A stretch of DNA of 32,278 nucleotides. Source: Pseudomonadota bacterium. Lineage in GTDB: Bacteria > Myxococcota_A > Polyangia > Polyangiales > JAFGIB01. Each line of letters starts with the position of its first letter. Position 1 is the first letter of the stretch. Shown here in pieces: positions 9,909 through 16,471 of the stretch. The stretch spans positions 1 through 32,278 of the forward strand of contig JADGRE010000046.1 of the NCBI GenBank assembly GCA_017881185.1. The letters run 5' to 3'. A program made the position numbers and the translations under genes. A model generated the notes under the pieces. It had not been told where the DNA came from and ran no database searches. It saw only the letters and a list, made by a program, of their open reading frames with translations.

Positions 9909-10076
9909 CGAAGCCAGTGCGTGACCGCGCCGGCGAGAGCGGCTTCGGCAACGAGTCAAATCGAACTCAGCGTCCATCGGATCAGAAGGATGCCAGCTTT
10001 GCAGCCGTTGGTGCCGACGCGCCGAACAGAACTCCGTCCACCGCGCACGACGCGGTCCCCTCCGCGGAGTGAGCGT

Positions 10077-10314
10077 CTAGCCGATGCGTTCGCTGCCGTC
10101 GGGCTCGGCTGCAGCGTTGCGGGCTTGCGTGCTCAGCCGATACGCGTGCTTGCGAGCCCGCATCATGTCTCCGAGCGGTCGAAGCTCTTTCTGGGCGTAA
10201 GAAGCCGATCATCCGCGGCAAGAACAGTGCGGGTCTCTCGGCCGCGCGGACCAGCGCCACGAACTCTTCGGCGTTGCGAAAGGGTGTGTCGGCGTTCTTG
10301 ATCCGCAGGAACAC
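10077..10314 (-). pseudogene. Probable frameshifted small gene downstream of doxX-like gene
   Basis: A GTG at 10314, 5 bases after the DoxX-family stop, opens VFLRIKNADTPFRNAEEFVA and continues for about 34 codons. Roughly 85% of these end in G or C, like real genes here. Past position about 10210 the G/C bias in this frame falls to about 57% and the residues become Arg/Ser/His-rich. The +1 shifted frame then shows better bias (about 72%) and reads SYAQKELRPLGDMMRARKHA until a TAG at 10077-10079. The simplest reading is a small gene of about 75-80 residues, co-transcribed with the DoxX-family gene, interrupted by one frameshift near 10195-10218. A sequencing error would look the same. The unshifted frame runs on to 9982 and is the alternative. 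I recognise no family. Otherwise the 411 bases between 9908 and 10320 hold nothing I can name. Confidence 0.35.
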
Positions 10315-10319
10315 TGAGG

Positions 10320-10838
10320 TCAGCGTTCAGCCGCCGACACGCGTCCCAACGAAGCGTCGTTCTTGGACTTGAACAACATCGCGTCGATGCTGAGCGGGCC
10401 GGCGCCGAAGTGCGTGAGAATCAGCGCACAACCGAGCAATGACATGTTCTTCATGAACATGACCTGCTGCATCGCGGCCTGCTGGGCATCGGCGATCACC
10501 CAGAACTTGTGCATCATCAGCGTCACGGGCACCAGAAAGACCACCAGCATGAATGCGCCGTAGCGCGCCTTGAAGCCAAGCGCGATGCTCATGGCGCCGA
10601 GCAAGGCCAGCGCCCCGGACGCAGGGACCAGGACGTTTGCCATGGGCACGCCCTGCGAGCGCGCGTACTCGATGGTCGCCGCGCGCAAGTGCGCTGGCGC
10701 TGCCAAGAGAAAGATCAACGAGAACAGCGCTCGCCCGATGGGCACGGCATAGCGCGTGAGCCGATGGCTGACCAACCGCCGCTGGTGCTCGTCCGATTCG
10801 TGAAACGCCAAGTGTGAGCTAGCTACAGTCATGGTCAT
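10320..10838 (-). CDS. DoxX-family integral membrane protein
   Basis: The product is 172 residues with four hydrophobic segments. The first is around PIGRALFSLIFLLAAPAHL and is followed by a loop with a conserved-looking GVPMANVLVPASGAL, as in DoxX/DoxD-type proteins (PF07681). The frame stays open for 82 codons upstream, but the start at 10838 is fixed by a strong ribosome site (GAGGAAAC at 10843-10850) 7 bases before the ATG, and by the family's usual 130-170 residue length. The C-terminal tail (LFKSKNDASLGRVSAAER) is cytoplasmic-like and extra. DoxX-family proteins sit in the inner membrane; some are linked to redox or sulfur stress, but the specific role here is unknown. It is transcribed divergently from the Lmo0937-type gene. 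Confidence 0.88.
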   Translation of the reverse strand: MTMTVASSHLAFHESDEHQRRLVSHRLTRYAVPIGRALFSLIFLLAAPAHLRAATIEYARSQGVPMANVLVPASGALALLGAMSIALGFKARYGAFMLVVFLVPVTLMMHKFWVIADAQQAAMQQVMFMKNMSLLGCALILTHFGAGPLSIDAMLFKSKNDASLGRVSAAER

Positions 10839-10842
10839 GGGA

Positions 10843-10850
10843 GTTTCCTC
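10843..10850 (-). promoter_or_regulatory. Ribosome binding site deciding the DoxX-family start
   Basis: On the minus strand this reads GAGGAAAC, 4 bases plus a CCC-containing spacer before the ATG at 10838 (core GAGGA about 7 bases away). It is one of the two clearest ribosome sites in the window and rules out the upstream in-frame starts. Confidence 0.7.
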
Positions 10851-11074
10851 GGTGTGGGCAGTTTCTGCGCTGCAACACGGTGTTCGCGGGGCAACTTGTC
10901 TCACTCGGACAATCGCGCGCCCCCAAAGCCAGTCCCCTCGGCCTGTCCGCAGCCGCGGCGCTCTTCTGCCGCGCACCGTGTGCAACGTTTGCAGATGCAG
11001 TAGCAAGCCACGCGCCAACCAGCTGAGACCTTTGCGAGTGAACGTGGGCGCCGACCCTCGCGGTCTGGCTGCGC

Positions 11075-11090
11075 TGGCACGCAACCTGCT
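11075..11090 (+). promoter_or_regulatory. Sigma-54 (-24/-12) promoter for Lmo0937-type gene
   Basis: The sequence TGGCACGCAACCTGCT matches the RpoN consensus TGGCACG-N4-TTGCW at every fixed position except the first T of TTGC. The invariant GG (11076-11077) and GC (11088-11089) have the required spacing of 10. The predicted transcript start, 12 bases after the GC, is about 11101, exactly at the purine-rich AGCAGGAGAA that carries the ribosome site of the 50-residue gene at 11116. Promoter, leader and gene therefore fit together without slack. That fit, with the near-perfect match, is why I trust it; no experiment is implied. Confidence 0.7.
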
Positions 11091-11103
11091 TGGTCAAGCA
11101 AGC

Positions 11104-11108
11104 AGGAG
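11104..11108 (+). promoter_or_regulatory. Ribosome binding site of Lmo0937-type gene
   Basis: AGGAG lies 7 bases before the ATG at 11116. It is close to consensus and confirms the start of this very short gene, whose frame is open far upstream (to 10831). Confidence 0.75.
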
Positions 11109-11115
11109 AACTGTC

Positions 11116-11268
11116 ATGCTTGCAACAATCGCAATCGTTCTACTGGTCCTGTGGGCAGTCGGGCTGCTCAGCGCGTACACCATGGGAGGCTTCATCCACA
11201 TCCTCCTGGTGGCCGCTGTGGTCCTGGTGTTGGTCAACGTCATCCAGGGCCGCCGGCTGACCGGGTGA
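11116..11268 (+). CDS. Lmo0937-family small membrane protein
   Basis: This 50-residue protein is almost entirely two hydrophobic helices: MLATIAIVLLVLWAVGLLSA, a short turn TMGGFIH, then ILLVAAVVLVLVNVIQ ending in GRR. The layout, the YTMGGFIHILL centre and the basic end match the widespread Lmo0937-type family of about 50-residue membrane proteins. About 82% of codons end in G or C, as in its neighbours. The longer open frame upstream is not coding; the start is set by the AGGAG site. The family has no firm function; members often sit among envelope- or general-stress genes. Here it is predicted to be driven by sigma-54, and its neighbour a few hundred bases downstream is a sigma-54-activator-like protein with its own -24/-12 promoter. 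Confidence 0.88.
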   Translation: MLATIAIVLLVLWAVGLLSAYTMGGFIHILLVAAVVLVLVNVIQGRRLTG

Positions 11269-11272
11269 AATC

Positions 11273-11458
11273 GTGAACTACGCAAGACCAGCCGATCCTT
11301 CCCATGCCGAGCTCGAGCGCTGGTTGGACGAGGGCGGCAGAGACCCCGTTGAATCTCCACGGCGTGCAGGTTGGGCGAGTCGGCTGCGCGTGGCTTGCAA
11401 TCACATCCGCGCCCGCGTGCAGGACGCGCTCGCACGATCGTTGACGGTCGGCGGTTGA
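11273..11458 (+). CDS. Possible 61-residue hypothetical protein (tentative)
   Basis: A GTG start only 4 bases after the Lmo0937-type stop opens a 61-codon frame (MNYARPADPSHAELERWLDE...). Position alone suggests translational coupling. Against it, only about two thirds of codons end in G or C, lower than the firm genes here, and there is no ribosome site. The product is charged, soluble and without recognisable motifs. I list it because it fills the operon position, but it may be non-coding. Confidence 0.3.
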   Translation: MNYARPADPSHAELERWLDEGGRDPVESPRRAGWASRLRVACNHIRARVQDALARSLTVGG

Positions 11459-11494
11459 TCGGGCCGTGAGTGGCAGCCGAGATCCTGCGCACGC

Positions 11495-11656
11495 ATGGGA
11501 TACACGGTCTTCGGCACGGTGTACGTGGGCAAGCTCTTTGGCCACTATTTTCGGCACCGCAGCCGTGGCTGCGAGCAGTTCGATTTCTGGGTGCAGCCAT
11601 GCAAATCTGCCTCGCGCAAATCTGTCCCACCGGGCGTGAGATCAATGGCGACATAG
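11495..11656 (+). CDS. Possible 53-residue small protein (tentative)
   Basis: A short frame begins MGYTVFGTVYVGKLFGHYFR and has about 72% G/C at third positions. It has an aromatic-rich composition (several Tyr, Phe and Trp) that is unusual for a chance frame in GC-rich DNA. There is no clear ribosome site and I know no family. It lies between the Lmo0937-type gene and the regulator and could be co-transcribed with the former. The alternative is that it is a chance frame or a gene remnant. Confidence 0.25.
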   Translation: MGYTVFGTVYVGKLFGHYFRHRSRGCEQFDFWVQPCKSASRKSVPPGVRSMAT

Positions 11657-11723
11657 TGAGTGCAAGTGTTGCGGCGAGCGGGGCGGCGCGCCCGTAACAG
11701 CACGTGCGACCTTAGCTCCGGCG

Positions 11724-11739
11724 TGGCTCGCATCTTGCT
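11724..11739 (+). promoter_or_regulatory. Sigma-54 (-24/-12) promoter for degenerate regulator
   Basis: TGGCTCGCATCTTGCT matches TGGCACG-N4-TTGCW at every fixed position except one (T for A at the fifth). The GG (11725-11726) and GC (11737-11738) have the correct 10-base spacing. Transcription would start about 11750, only two bases before the ATG at 11752. The regulator mRNA would then be nearly leaderless, or translation begins further in, for example at GTG codon 32 (11845). Confidence 0.65.
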
Positions 11740-11751
11740 TCGAGCCCATGC

Positions 11752-12888
11752 ATGAAGGTCGCGGACGATGGGAGTACTGGTCTTGGCGCGCACGCCGGCT
11801 CACAGCTGGCGCATGCGATCTTGTTGCCGCCCCCGCCCCCACGGGTGCCGCACCTCGCGCTGGCGGAAGCGCCACCTGCGCCTGCCGGACCCGACCCGTT
11901 CGGGACGAGTCGAGCGATGCTCCGTGTGGAGAAACTCGTCGAGCAGAGCGCTGCCAGTGACCTGCCGGTCCTGCTCACCGGAGAAATGGGCGTGGGCACC
12001 GAGCGCATCGCGCGCGAAATCCATCGGCGGAGCCCACGAGCCCACGAGCCCTTGGTAGAGCTCCACTGCGCTTGCCTGCCCGAGGACTTCTTCGAGCGAC
12101 CCTCTGCGCTCGAGGCCGTGGGTGGTGGCTCGTTGTTCCTGGAGGACATTGGCGAGCTGTCTTCCGTTCTCCAAGACAAGCTGCTCCAGCTGCTACGGCG
12201 ACGCGATGCGCTGCGACTCGGTAGTGCCGACCATCCACACAACGAGGTTCGGGTGATTGCCGCCACGCATCACGATCTCCCCCTCGCGGTACAGGCAGGA
12301 ACCTTCTCCGCAGACCTCTACTACCGGCTCAATATGCTCCACATCCATGTGCCGCCCCTGCGCGCGCATCCCGAGGACATCCCCGGTCTGCTGCAATACT
12401 TCATGCAAGAGCATGGAAGCCGTGAGGGCTGGCATGGCGAGCTGCCGCAAGACTTGCGCGCCTTTTTCCTCTCGTATGAGTGGCCCGGCAACGTCAGCGA
12501 GCTGGAGAACGCAATCCAGCGCTTCATCACGCTGCGAGATCCAGCTTATGTCCTCGAAGAGCTGGAGGCGCAGTCGGAACGTGCTCGCGCCACCACTGAC
12601 CTTCCTCCGAGCGGCAGACCGCAATCGGCGTCAGCGCTGCTGGAGCATGGCGGCGGCTACCGCGTCGATCTCAAGGAGATCGGGCGTCACGCCTCCGATG
12701 CAGCCGAAAAGGCCGCGATCATGGACATGCTGAGCCGAACCTTGGGGAACAAGAAGCTCGCCGCGCAGAGACTTGGGGTCAGCTACAAGGCGCTGCTGTA
12801 CAAGATTCACGACTTCGGCATCGCGGAAGCGCGCGCGGGCCGGAGCCACGAGGAGCCCCCGGACCACACCTCACCACAACGAACCTAA
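11752..12888 (+). CDS. Sigma-54-activator-like protein with degenerate AAA+ core
   Basis: The 378-residue product has the layout of a bacterial enhancer-binding protein without a receiver domain: a Pro/Ala-rich N-terminus (1-50), an AAA+ domain (50-265), and a Fis-type helix-turn-helix (about 320-356, GNKKLAAQRLGVSYKALLYK). Family landmarks are recognisable but altered. Walker A is GEMGVGTE (77-84) with Thr where the ATP-binding Lys belongs. The sigma-54-contacting GAFTGA loop is deleted, since the chain runs from CLPEDFFERPSAL straight to Walker B. Walker B reads LFLEDIGEL (128-136) with Asp and Glu swapped. The sensor II motif is WPGNVSELEN (244-253) with Ser for Arg. The YYRLN and PLRAHPEDIP motifs remain. 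Known members lacking GAFTGA (TyrR-like) do not activate sigma-54. It probably binds DNA but cannot work as a normal activator; a repressor, sigma-70 regulator or decoy partner are options. It lies behind its own -24/-12 promoter. Confidence 0.82.
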   Translation: MKVADDGSTGLGAHAGSQLAHAILLPPPPPRVPHLALAEAPPAPAGPDPFGTSRAMLRVEKLVEQSAASDLPVLLTGEMGVGTERIAREIHRRSPRAHEPLVELHCACLPEDFFERPSALEAVGGGSLFLEDIGELSSVLQDKLLQLLRRRDALRLGSADHPHNEVRVIAATHHDLPLAVQAGTFSADLYYRLNMLHIHVPPLRAHPEDIPGLLQYFMQEHGSREGWHGELPQDLRAFFLSYEWPGNVSELENAIQRFITLRDPAYVLEELEAQSERARATTDLPPSGRPQSASALLEHGGGYRVDLKEIGRHASDAAEKAAIMDMLSRTLGNKKLAAQRLGVSYKALLYKIHDFGIAEARAGRSHEEPPDHTSPQRT

Positions 12889-12893
12889 CTTGC

Positions 12894-12917
12894 ATTGGCC
12901 ACCGCGCGGCGGCCAAT
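12894..12917 (+). terminator. Hairpin after regulator gene, possible terminator
   Basis: ATTGGCC (12894-12900) and GGCCAAT (12911-12917) are perfect inverted arms. The loop itself contains the palindrome CCGCGCGG, so a long GC-rich hairpin can form just 6 bases after the regulator's TAA. No T run follows, so it is not a classical intrinsic terminator, but position and strength suggest transcription ends or pauses here. Confidence 0.4.
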
Positions 12918-12992
12918 TGCCTGGTGCTGCTTGCTAGATGAATTTCTTTTCACCCGCGCGGCCGCCGGGCGAGCTCCGTAATTCTATGTGCA

Positions 12993-13472
12993 ATGCAGGC
13001 CAGCGCAGTGATCGAATCAGCCTCAGAATCGAAGCTCAAGAACGCGGAACTGGCGGCGCCGCCGCACCGTGCGCGGCGCAGACGACGCTTCAGCGCCGAG
13101 CAGAAGGCGCGCATCCTGCGCGAGGCTGACGCCTGCAGCGAGCGAGGGCAGCTCTCGGAGCTGCTTCGCCGCGAAGGCATCTATAGCTCGCACCTGAGCC
13201 TGTGGCGGGCACAGCGTACGCAGCTGGGGCTGCTGGGACTGCAGACCAAGCGCCCTGGGCCCAAGCCGCGGAAGGACGCGCAGGACAAGCTGATCGAGCA
13301 GCTGCACAAGCGCGTCGAGAAGCTCGCACGCGAGTTGCGCCTGACCAAGGCGCTGCTCGAGCTTCAGGAAGAAGCGCACCCGATGCTCGGCATCGGGCGG
13401 TCCCAGACGGGCGACGACCCCGGCGAAGACGCTGAGCGCCCAGCCGACGGCACGTCGGGCAGAGCGCACTGA
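12993..13472 (+). CDS. Orphan IS3-type transposase OrfA
   Basis: The 159-residue product is a transposase N-terminal subunit of the IS3 (InsE/OrfA) type. It has a basic leader ending RARRRRRFSAEQKARILREA, a helix-turn-helix (ILREADACSERGQLSELLRREGIYSSHLSLWR), a basic linker (RPGPKPRKD) and a C-terminal coiled coil (about 95-130, LIEQLHKRVEKLARELRLTK...). In complete elements an overlapping OrfB with the DDE catalytic domain follows. Here no such frame is visible downstream and the C-terminus (after about residue 132) departs from the family. I see no terminal inverted repeats or target duplication. It is therefore an immobile remnant, or a domesticated DNA-binding protein, since the OrfA part itself shows no stop or frameshift. 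Confidence 0.75.
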   Translation: MQASAVIESASESKLKNAELAAPPHRARRRRRFSAEQKARILREADACSERGQLSELLRREGIYSSHLSLWRAQRTQLGLLGLQTKRPGPKPRKDAQDKLIEQLHKRVEKLARELRLTKALLELQEEAHPMLGIGRSQTGDDPGEDAERPADGTSGRAH

Positions 13473-13679
13473 GGCGCGCGTCGACCGCAGCTGGAACGCT
13501 CCACGTACCTCACGAGCACGGGGCACGCTGACAAGCGACGTCCGCGTCACGACGCACCATGAACGCTACATAGAACTCACGCGATGTGTGGTGTCGCAGT
13601 CGTGAGCTGCGTGGAAAAACGGAAAACTATTTCCTCGGAATGGGAAGCGCTCTTCCTCTCGGATGATAGCCTGCTTCCC

Positions 13680-15305
13680 ATGACGCAAAGCACCTCGCTC
13701 CAAGTCTCCTGTCTTGTTCTCGGTCTCCTGGGCATTGGCTGCACAGGCCAAGTCTCGGACGCCCCGCAAGGCTCGCAACCCAACCAAGTCGTTAGTTCGA
13801 CCAACACAGCTCGACGAAGCACCCGCACTCGAAGGCAGCTGATGTCGGCGACGATCACCGCCGACGCGGGTACGCAACTCGTCATCGACGCGGCAGCCTC
13901 ACAACCCGCAGCACCTGCACCCGCAGCACCTGCACCCGCAGCACCTGCATTGGCGACTCCCACCACGGCTCCAACCGTCGTCGCGGACGCGGCTGTGCCC
14001 GCCACCAGCAGTGGCAGCCAGGTCGCTGCCGTCACTCCCGTGGGAGCGTTTCCCGGTGGCTTCATCGAGCAAGCCTCGAGCACCGCGATTCGTCCGCGTC
14101 TGACCCAGGCACAGCTCCAAGCGCTCCTGCCTCCTGCAGGCGGCAAGTTCAGCTTCCCTGCGCCCTATGGAACTGAAGCCATCCGTCTCACCGACTCGAA
14201 CAATTGCGGCGGCACCGATTGCGTCCGCTATGTGGGCTACTCGTACTGGCGCAACATGAACAACCACGTCGGGCAAAACACGATGCTCGTGTTCCTGGGT
14301 CTCGACGACCGAATCGGCGGCCCCGGGCTGTCGCTGTTCCGCTATCACAAGGACACGGACGCGGTCGATTCGCTCGGACCGCTCTTCGTGGGCACGGGGC
14401 TCGATCCCAACGCGACCGGTGAGGGCATCTACTTCAGCGGAACGCGCCCAACCATCGTCTACGTTGCCCAAGGAGACCAGCTCCTGCGTTTCGACGTCTT
14501 GACCAAGCAGACAGAGGTCGTGTTCGACGCGGCGCCCAAGTACGGCGCGAACACCTATCTGTGGCAGCACCACTCCAGCGACGACGACGTCGTCCATTCG
14601 GCAACCTTGCGCGACACCAACTCGGGCGCGATGCTGGGCTGCCTGCTCTACCGTGAGGACACTGCCGCTTTCAATTTCTTTGCGGCAGTCAGCTCGGACT
14701 TCGACGAGTGTCAGGTGGACAGAAGCGGTGATTGGCTTGTCATCAAAGACAACGTCGATGGCAAGAACAGCGTGGACAACCGCATCATCAACACCAAGAC
14801 ACTGGCAGAGACCGTGCTGCTCGACGAGAACGGCGCCGGCGGCCACTCCGACCTCGGCTTCGGTACGATGGTGGCCGAGGACAACTGGAACCAACTACCC
14901 GGTGCGGTGCGGTATTGGCAGCTCGGTCAAAGCCCACTGGTGGGTCCGATCGTCTACCACGAACCGGTGTGGCGAGCCGACGGCAGCAGCCATATCTCGC
15001 ATACCAATGCGCGGCCTGGGCTCGCGCCCGCGAACGAGGTCGCGTGCACGAGCACATCGGCGCGCGGGGCCTTCACCCGAGGCAACGAGATCTTCTGCTA
15101 CCGGATGGACGGATCGCTCGACGTCATGGTCGTGGCGCCCGTCATGACCGATCTCGATGCAGCCGGCGGCGGCGACGACTACTCGAAGGCACCCAAGGGC
15201 AACCTGGATGTCACCGGGCGTTACTTCATCTGGACCAGCAACACGGGCGGCAACCGCCTGGATGCCTTCATCGTCAAGGTCCCGGCCCTGCTGGGAAATA
15301 ACTGA
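13680..15305 (+). CDS. Secreted lipoprotein-like protein of unknown function
   Basis: The product is 541 residues from the ATG at 13680. The frame opens 32 codons earlier, but this start begins a lipoprotein-like signal (MTQSTSLQVSCLVLGLLGIG then Cys21). Residues 22-135 are a Ser/Thr/Ala/Pro linker containing three perfect 15-base repeats (PAAPA). From about residue 150 a folded domain begins (PPAGGKFSFPAPYGTEAIRL). It is rich in blocks such as LVFLGLDDR, LLRFDVLTKQTEVVFD and FIWTSNTGGNRLDAFIVKV, like WD/TolB-type propeller blades. No catalytic motif is recognised. It ends only 5 bases from the end of the exopolysaccharide operon on the opposite strand. An outward-facing envelope protein that binds or senses the polymer is possible but unproven. 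Confidence 0.8.
   Translation: MTQSTSLQVSCLVLGLLGIGCTGQVSDAPQGSQPNQVVSSTNTARRSTRTRRQLMSATITADAGTQLVIDAAASQPAAPAPAAPAPAAPALATPTTAPTVVADAAVPATSSGSQVAAVTPVGAFPGGFIEQASSTAIRPRLTQAQLQALLPPAGGKFSFPAPYGTEAIRLTDSNNCGGTDCVRYVGYSYWRNMNNHVGQNTMLVFLGLDDRIGGPGLSLFRYHKDTDAVDSLGPLFVGTGLDPNATGEGIYFSGTRPTIVYVAQGDQLLRFDVLTKQTEVVFDAAPKYGANTYLWQHHSSDDDVVHSATLRDTNSGAMLGCLLYREDTAAFNFFAAVSSDFDECQVDRSGDWLVIKDNVDGKNSVDNRIINTKTLAETVLLDENGAGGHSDLGFGTMVAEDNWNQLPGAVRYWQLGQSPLVGPIVYHEPVWRADGSSHISHTNARPGLAPANEVACTSTSARGAFTRGNEIFCYRMDGSLDVMVVAPVMTDLDAAGGGDDYSKAPKGNLDVTGRYFIWTSNTGGNRLDAFIVKVPALLGNN
13905..13949 (+). repeat. Three tandem 15-base repeats in lipoprotein linker
   Basis: CCCGCAGCACCTGCA occurs three times in perfect tandem (13905-13919, 13920-13934, 13935-13949), encoding Pro-Ala-Ala-Pro-Ala each time. 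The unit is a multiple of three, so gain or loss of copies changes linker length without shifting the frame. Confidence 0.9.
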
Positions 15306-15310
15306 GCTGA

Positions 15311-16471
15311 TCAGACTCGCGCTTTGGTCCACGTGACGGACTGAGCTCCGGCCGCAAAGCGCATGAACCCGAGCAGCGTCGCTGCTTGGAGCAAACAGAA
15401 CGCGTACGGGACGCCAAGCAGAACCCGTGCAACCCGCCCGTGCCCCGCAAGGCGCGGGCGGGTTTGCTCCAAGAGCGCCGCGCCGTACAGCAGGATCTGC
15501 AACCCCAGCGTCGTTCGGTAGAACGGCGAAGCCAGCAGGAACAGATTGGCCACCAGCGCTGCCCCGAGCGCGAGCGGCCCGAGCAGGCGCAGAAGCTTGT
15601 GCGAGACCGTCTGCAACCACAGCCGATTGCGTCTGGGGTCGAGCAGCCAATGATGCTGCGCGAAGAGTTGAAAGGTTCCGGCGATGGTGCGCACCTTGCG
15701 GGCGAACTCCTCGGCCGCAGTGCCGGCGACCTGATCGTAGGCGCGCGCGTTGGGCTCGAACACCGTTCGATGACCCGAGCGCACGATGTTCATGGGAATC
15801 AGCACATCGTCGAGAATGGTCGTCGGGGCGATCGGCTCGAAGAGGTTGCGACGTATGGCGTAGATCGCGCCGGTCGCACCGACGCTCGAGTCCAGCCGAC
15901 TCTCGGCGCGCCGGATCAACTTTTCGTAACGCCAGTAGGCGCCGACACCGGCACCGACCGTGGAGGCACTCGGCGGGCCCGCTTCGAAACACAGCTCGCC
16001 ACTGACGGCGCCGACCTTCGGGTCTGCAAATGACGACACGAGCGCACGCAACGCCGCGCGGTCGAAGTGCTGCCGCGCATCGGCAAACAACACAATCTCG
16101 CCCGTGGCCGCAGCGACTGCGTCATCGAGCACCGCCGCCTTGCCTCGGCGCTGCTCGAAGGCGAGCACCGACACCCGCGGATCCGCGCACGCCTGCGCGA
16201 GCACGACGGTCGGGTCGGAAGAGCCATCCGAGCACAGCAGGATCGAGAGACGCTCGGGCGGGTAGTCGAGCGCGAGTAAGTTGTCGAGACGCGCAGCGAT
16301 GCGCGGCCCCTCGTCGTGTGCAACGACCACCACCGTCACGGTCGGAAGCTCGTCGCCCCGTGTTACCGGTCGTGGCCGAAGCCGCGCCAAGAACGCCATG
16401 GCCAGCGGATAGCCGAGCAGCGTGTATCCGAGCAGGCCACACGAAGCCCAGAAGATGAGCGCGGCGGTCAT
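15311..16471 (-). CDS. Family 2 membrane glycosyltransferase
   Basis: The product is 386 residues. An N-terminal transmembrane helix (4-29) is followed by a GT-A fold: VTVVVVAHDEG (45-55), nucleotide-sugar motif SDGSSD (81-86), DXD-like FADAR (129-133), acceptor motif ILDD (219-222) and a weak QxxRW equivalent at RKVRTIAG (258-265). Three to four hydrophobic helices follow in the last 110 residues. This is the arrangement of processive or lipid-linked inner-membrane GT2 enzymes such as Alg8/NodC/IcaA-like proteins, though it is shorter than Alg8. It is the last gene of the exopolysaccharide operon, overlapping the beta-helix gene by 4 bases (ATGA). A polymerising role is possible, with an AlgD-type enzyme two genes upstream supplying the precursor. 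The sugar specificity cannot be read from sequence. Confidence 0.88.
   Translation of the reverse strand: MTAALIFWASCGLLGYTLLGYPLAMAFLARLRPRPVTRGDELPTVTVVVVAHDEGPRIAARLDNLLALDYPPERLSILLCSDGSSDPTVVLAQACADPRVSVLAFEQRRGKAAVLDDAVAAATGEIVLFADARQHFDRAALRALVSSFADPKVGAVSGELCFEAGPPSASTVGAGVGAYWRYEKLIRRAESRLDSSVGATGAIYAIRRNLFEPIAPTTILDDVLIPMNIVRSGHRTVFEPNARAYDQVAGTAAEEFARKVRTIAGTFQLFAQHHWLLDPRRNRLWLQTVSHKLLRLLGPLALGAALVANLFLLASPFYRTTLGLQILLYGAALLEQTRPRLAGHGRVARVLLGVPYAFCLLQAATLLGFMRFAAGAQSVTWTKARV

Larger units (their letters stand above)
10839..11115. other. Divergent intergenic control region
   Basis: These 277 bases separate the minus-strand DoxX-family gene from the plus-strand Lmo0937-type gene and must hold both promoters. 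On the plus strand the sigma-54-type promoter at 11075-11090 is clear. On the minus strand I searched for a matching -24/-12 element and found none; no obvious sigma-70 promoter stands out. Upstream enhancer sites for a sigma-54 activator would be expected about 80-150 bases before 11075, but I could not identify a convincing dyad. Confidence 0.45.
11269..11751. other. 483-base stretch without a firm gene
   Basis: Between the Lmo0937-type stop and the regulator start I see only the two tentative small frames (11273-11458 and 11495-11656) and, at the right end, a sigma-54-type promoter. No RNA gene, repeat or terminator hairpin with a T run is apparent. Confidence 0.5.

Noticed and set aside
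10839-11074. A minus-strand sigma-54 promoter for the DoxX-family gene
   Set aside because: I looked for the GC-N10-CC mirror pattern near the gene and found no match with acceptable flanking bases.
13473-13679. Remains of a transposase OrfB after the orphan OrfA
   Set aside because: I read the plus-strand frames and found no resemblance to the DDE domain or its usual opening segment.
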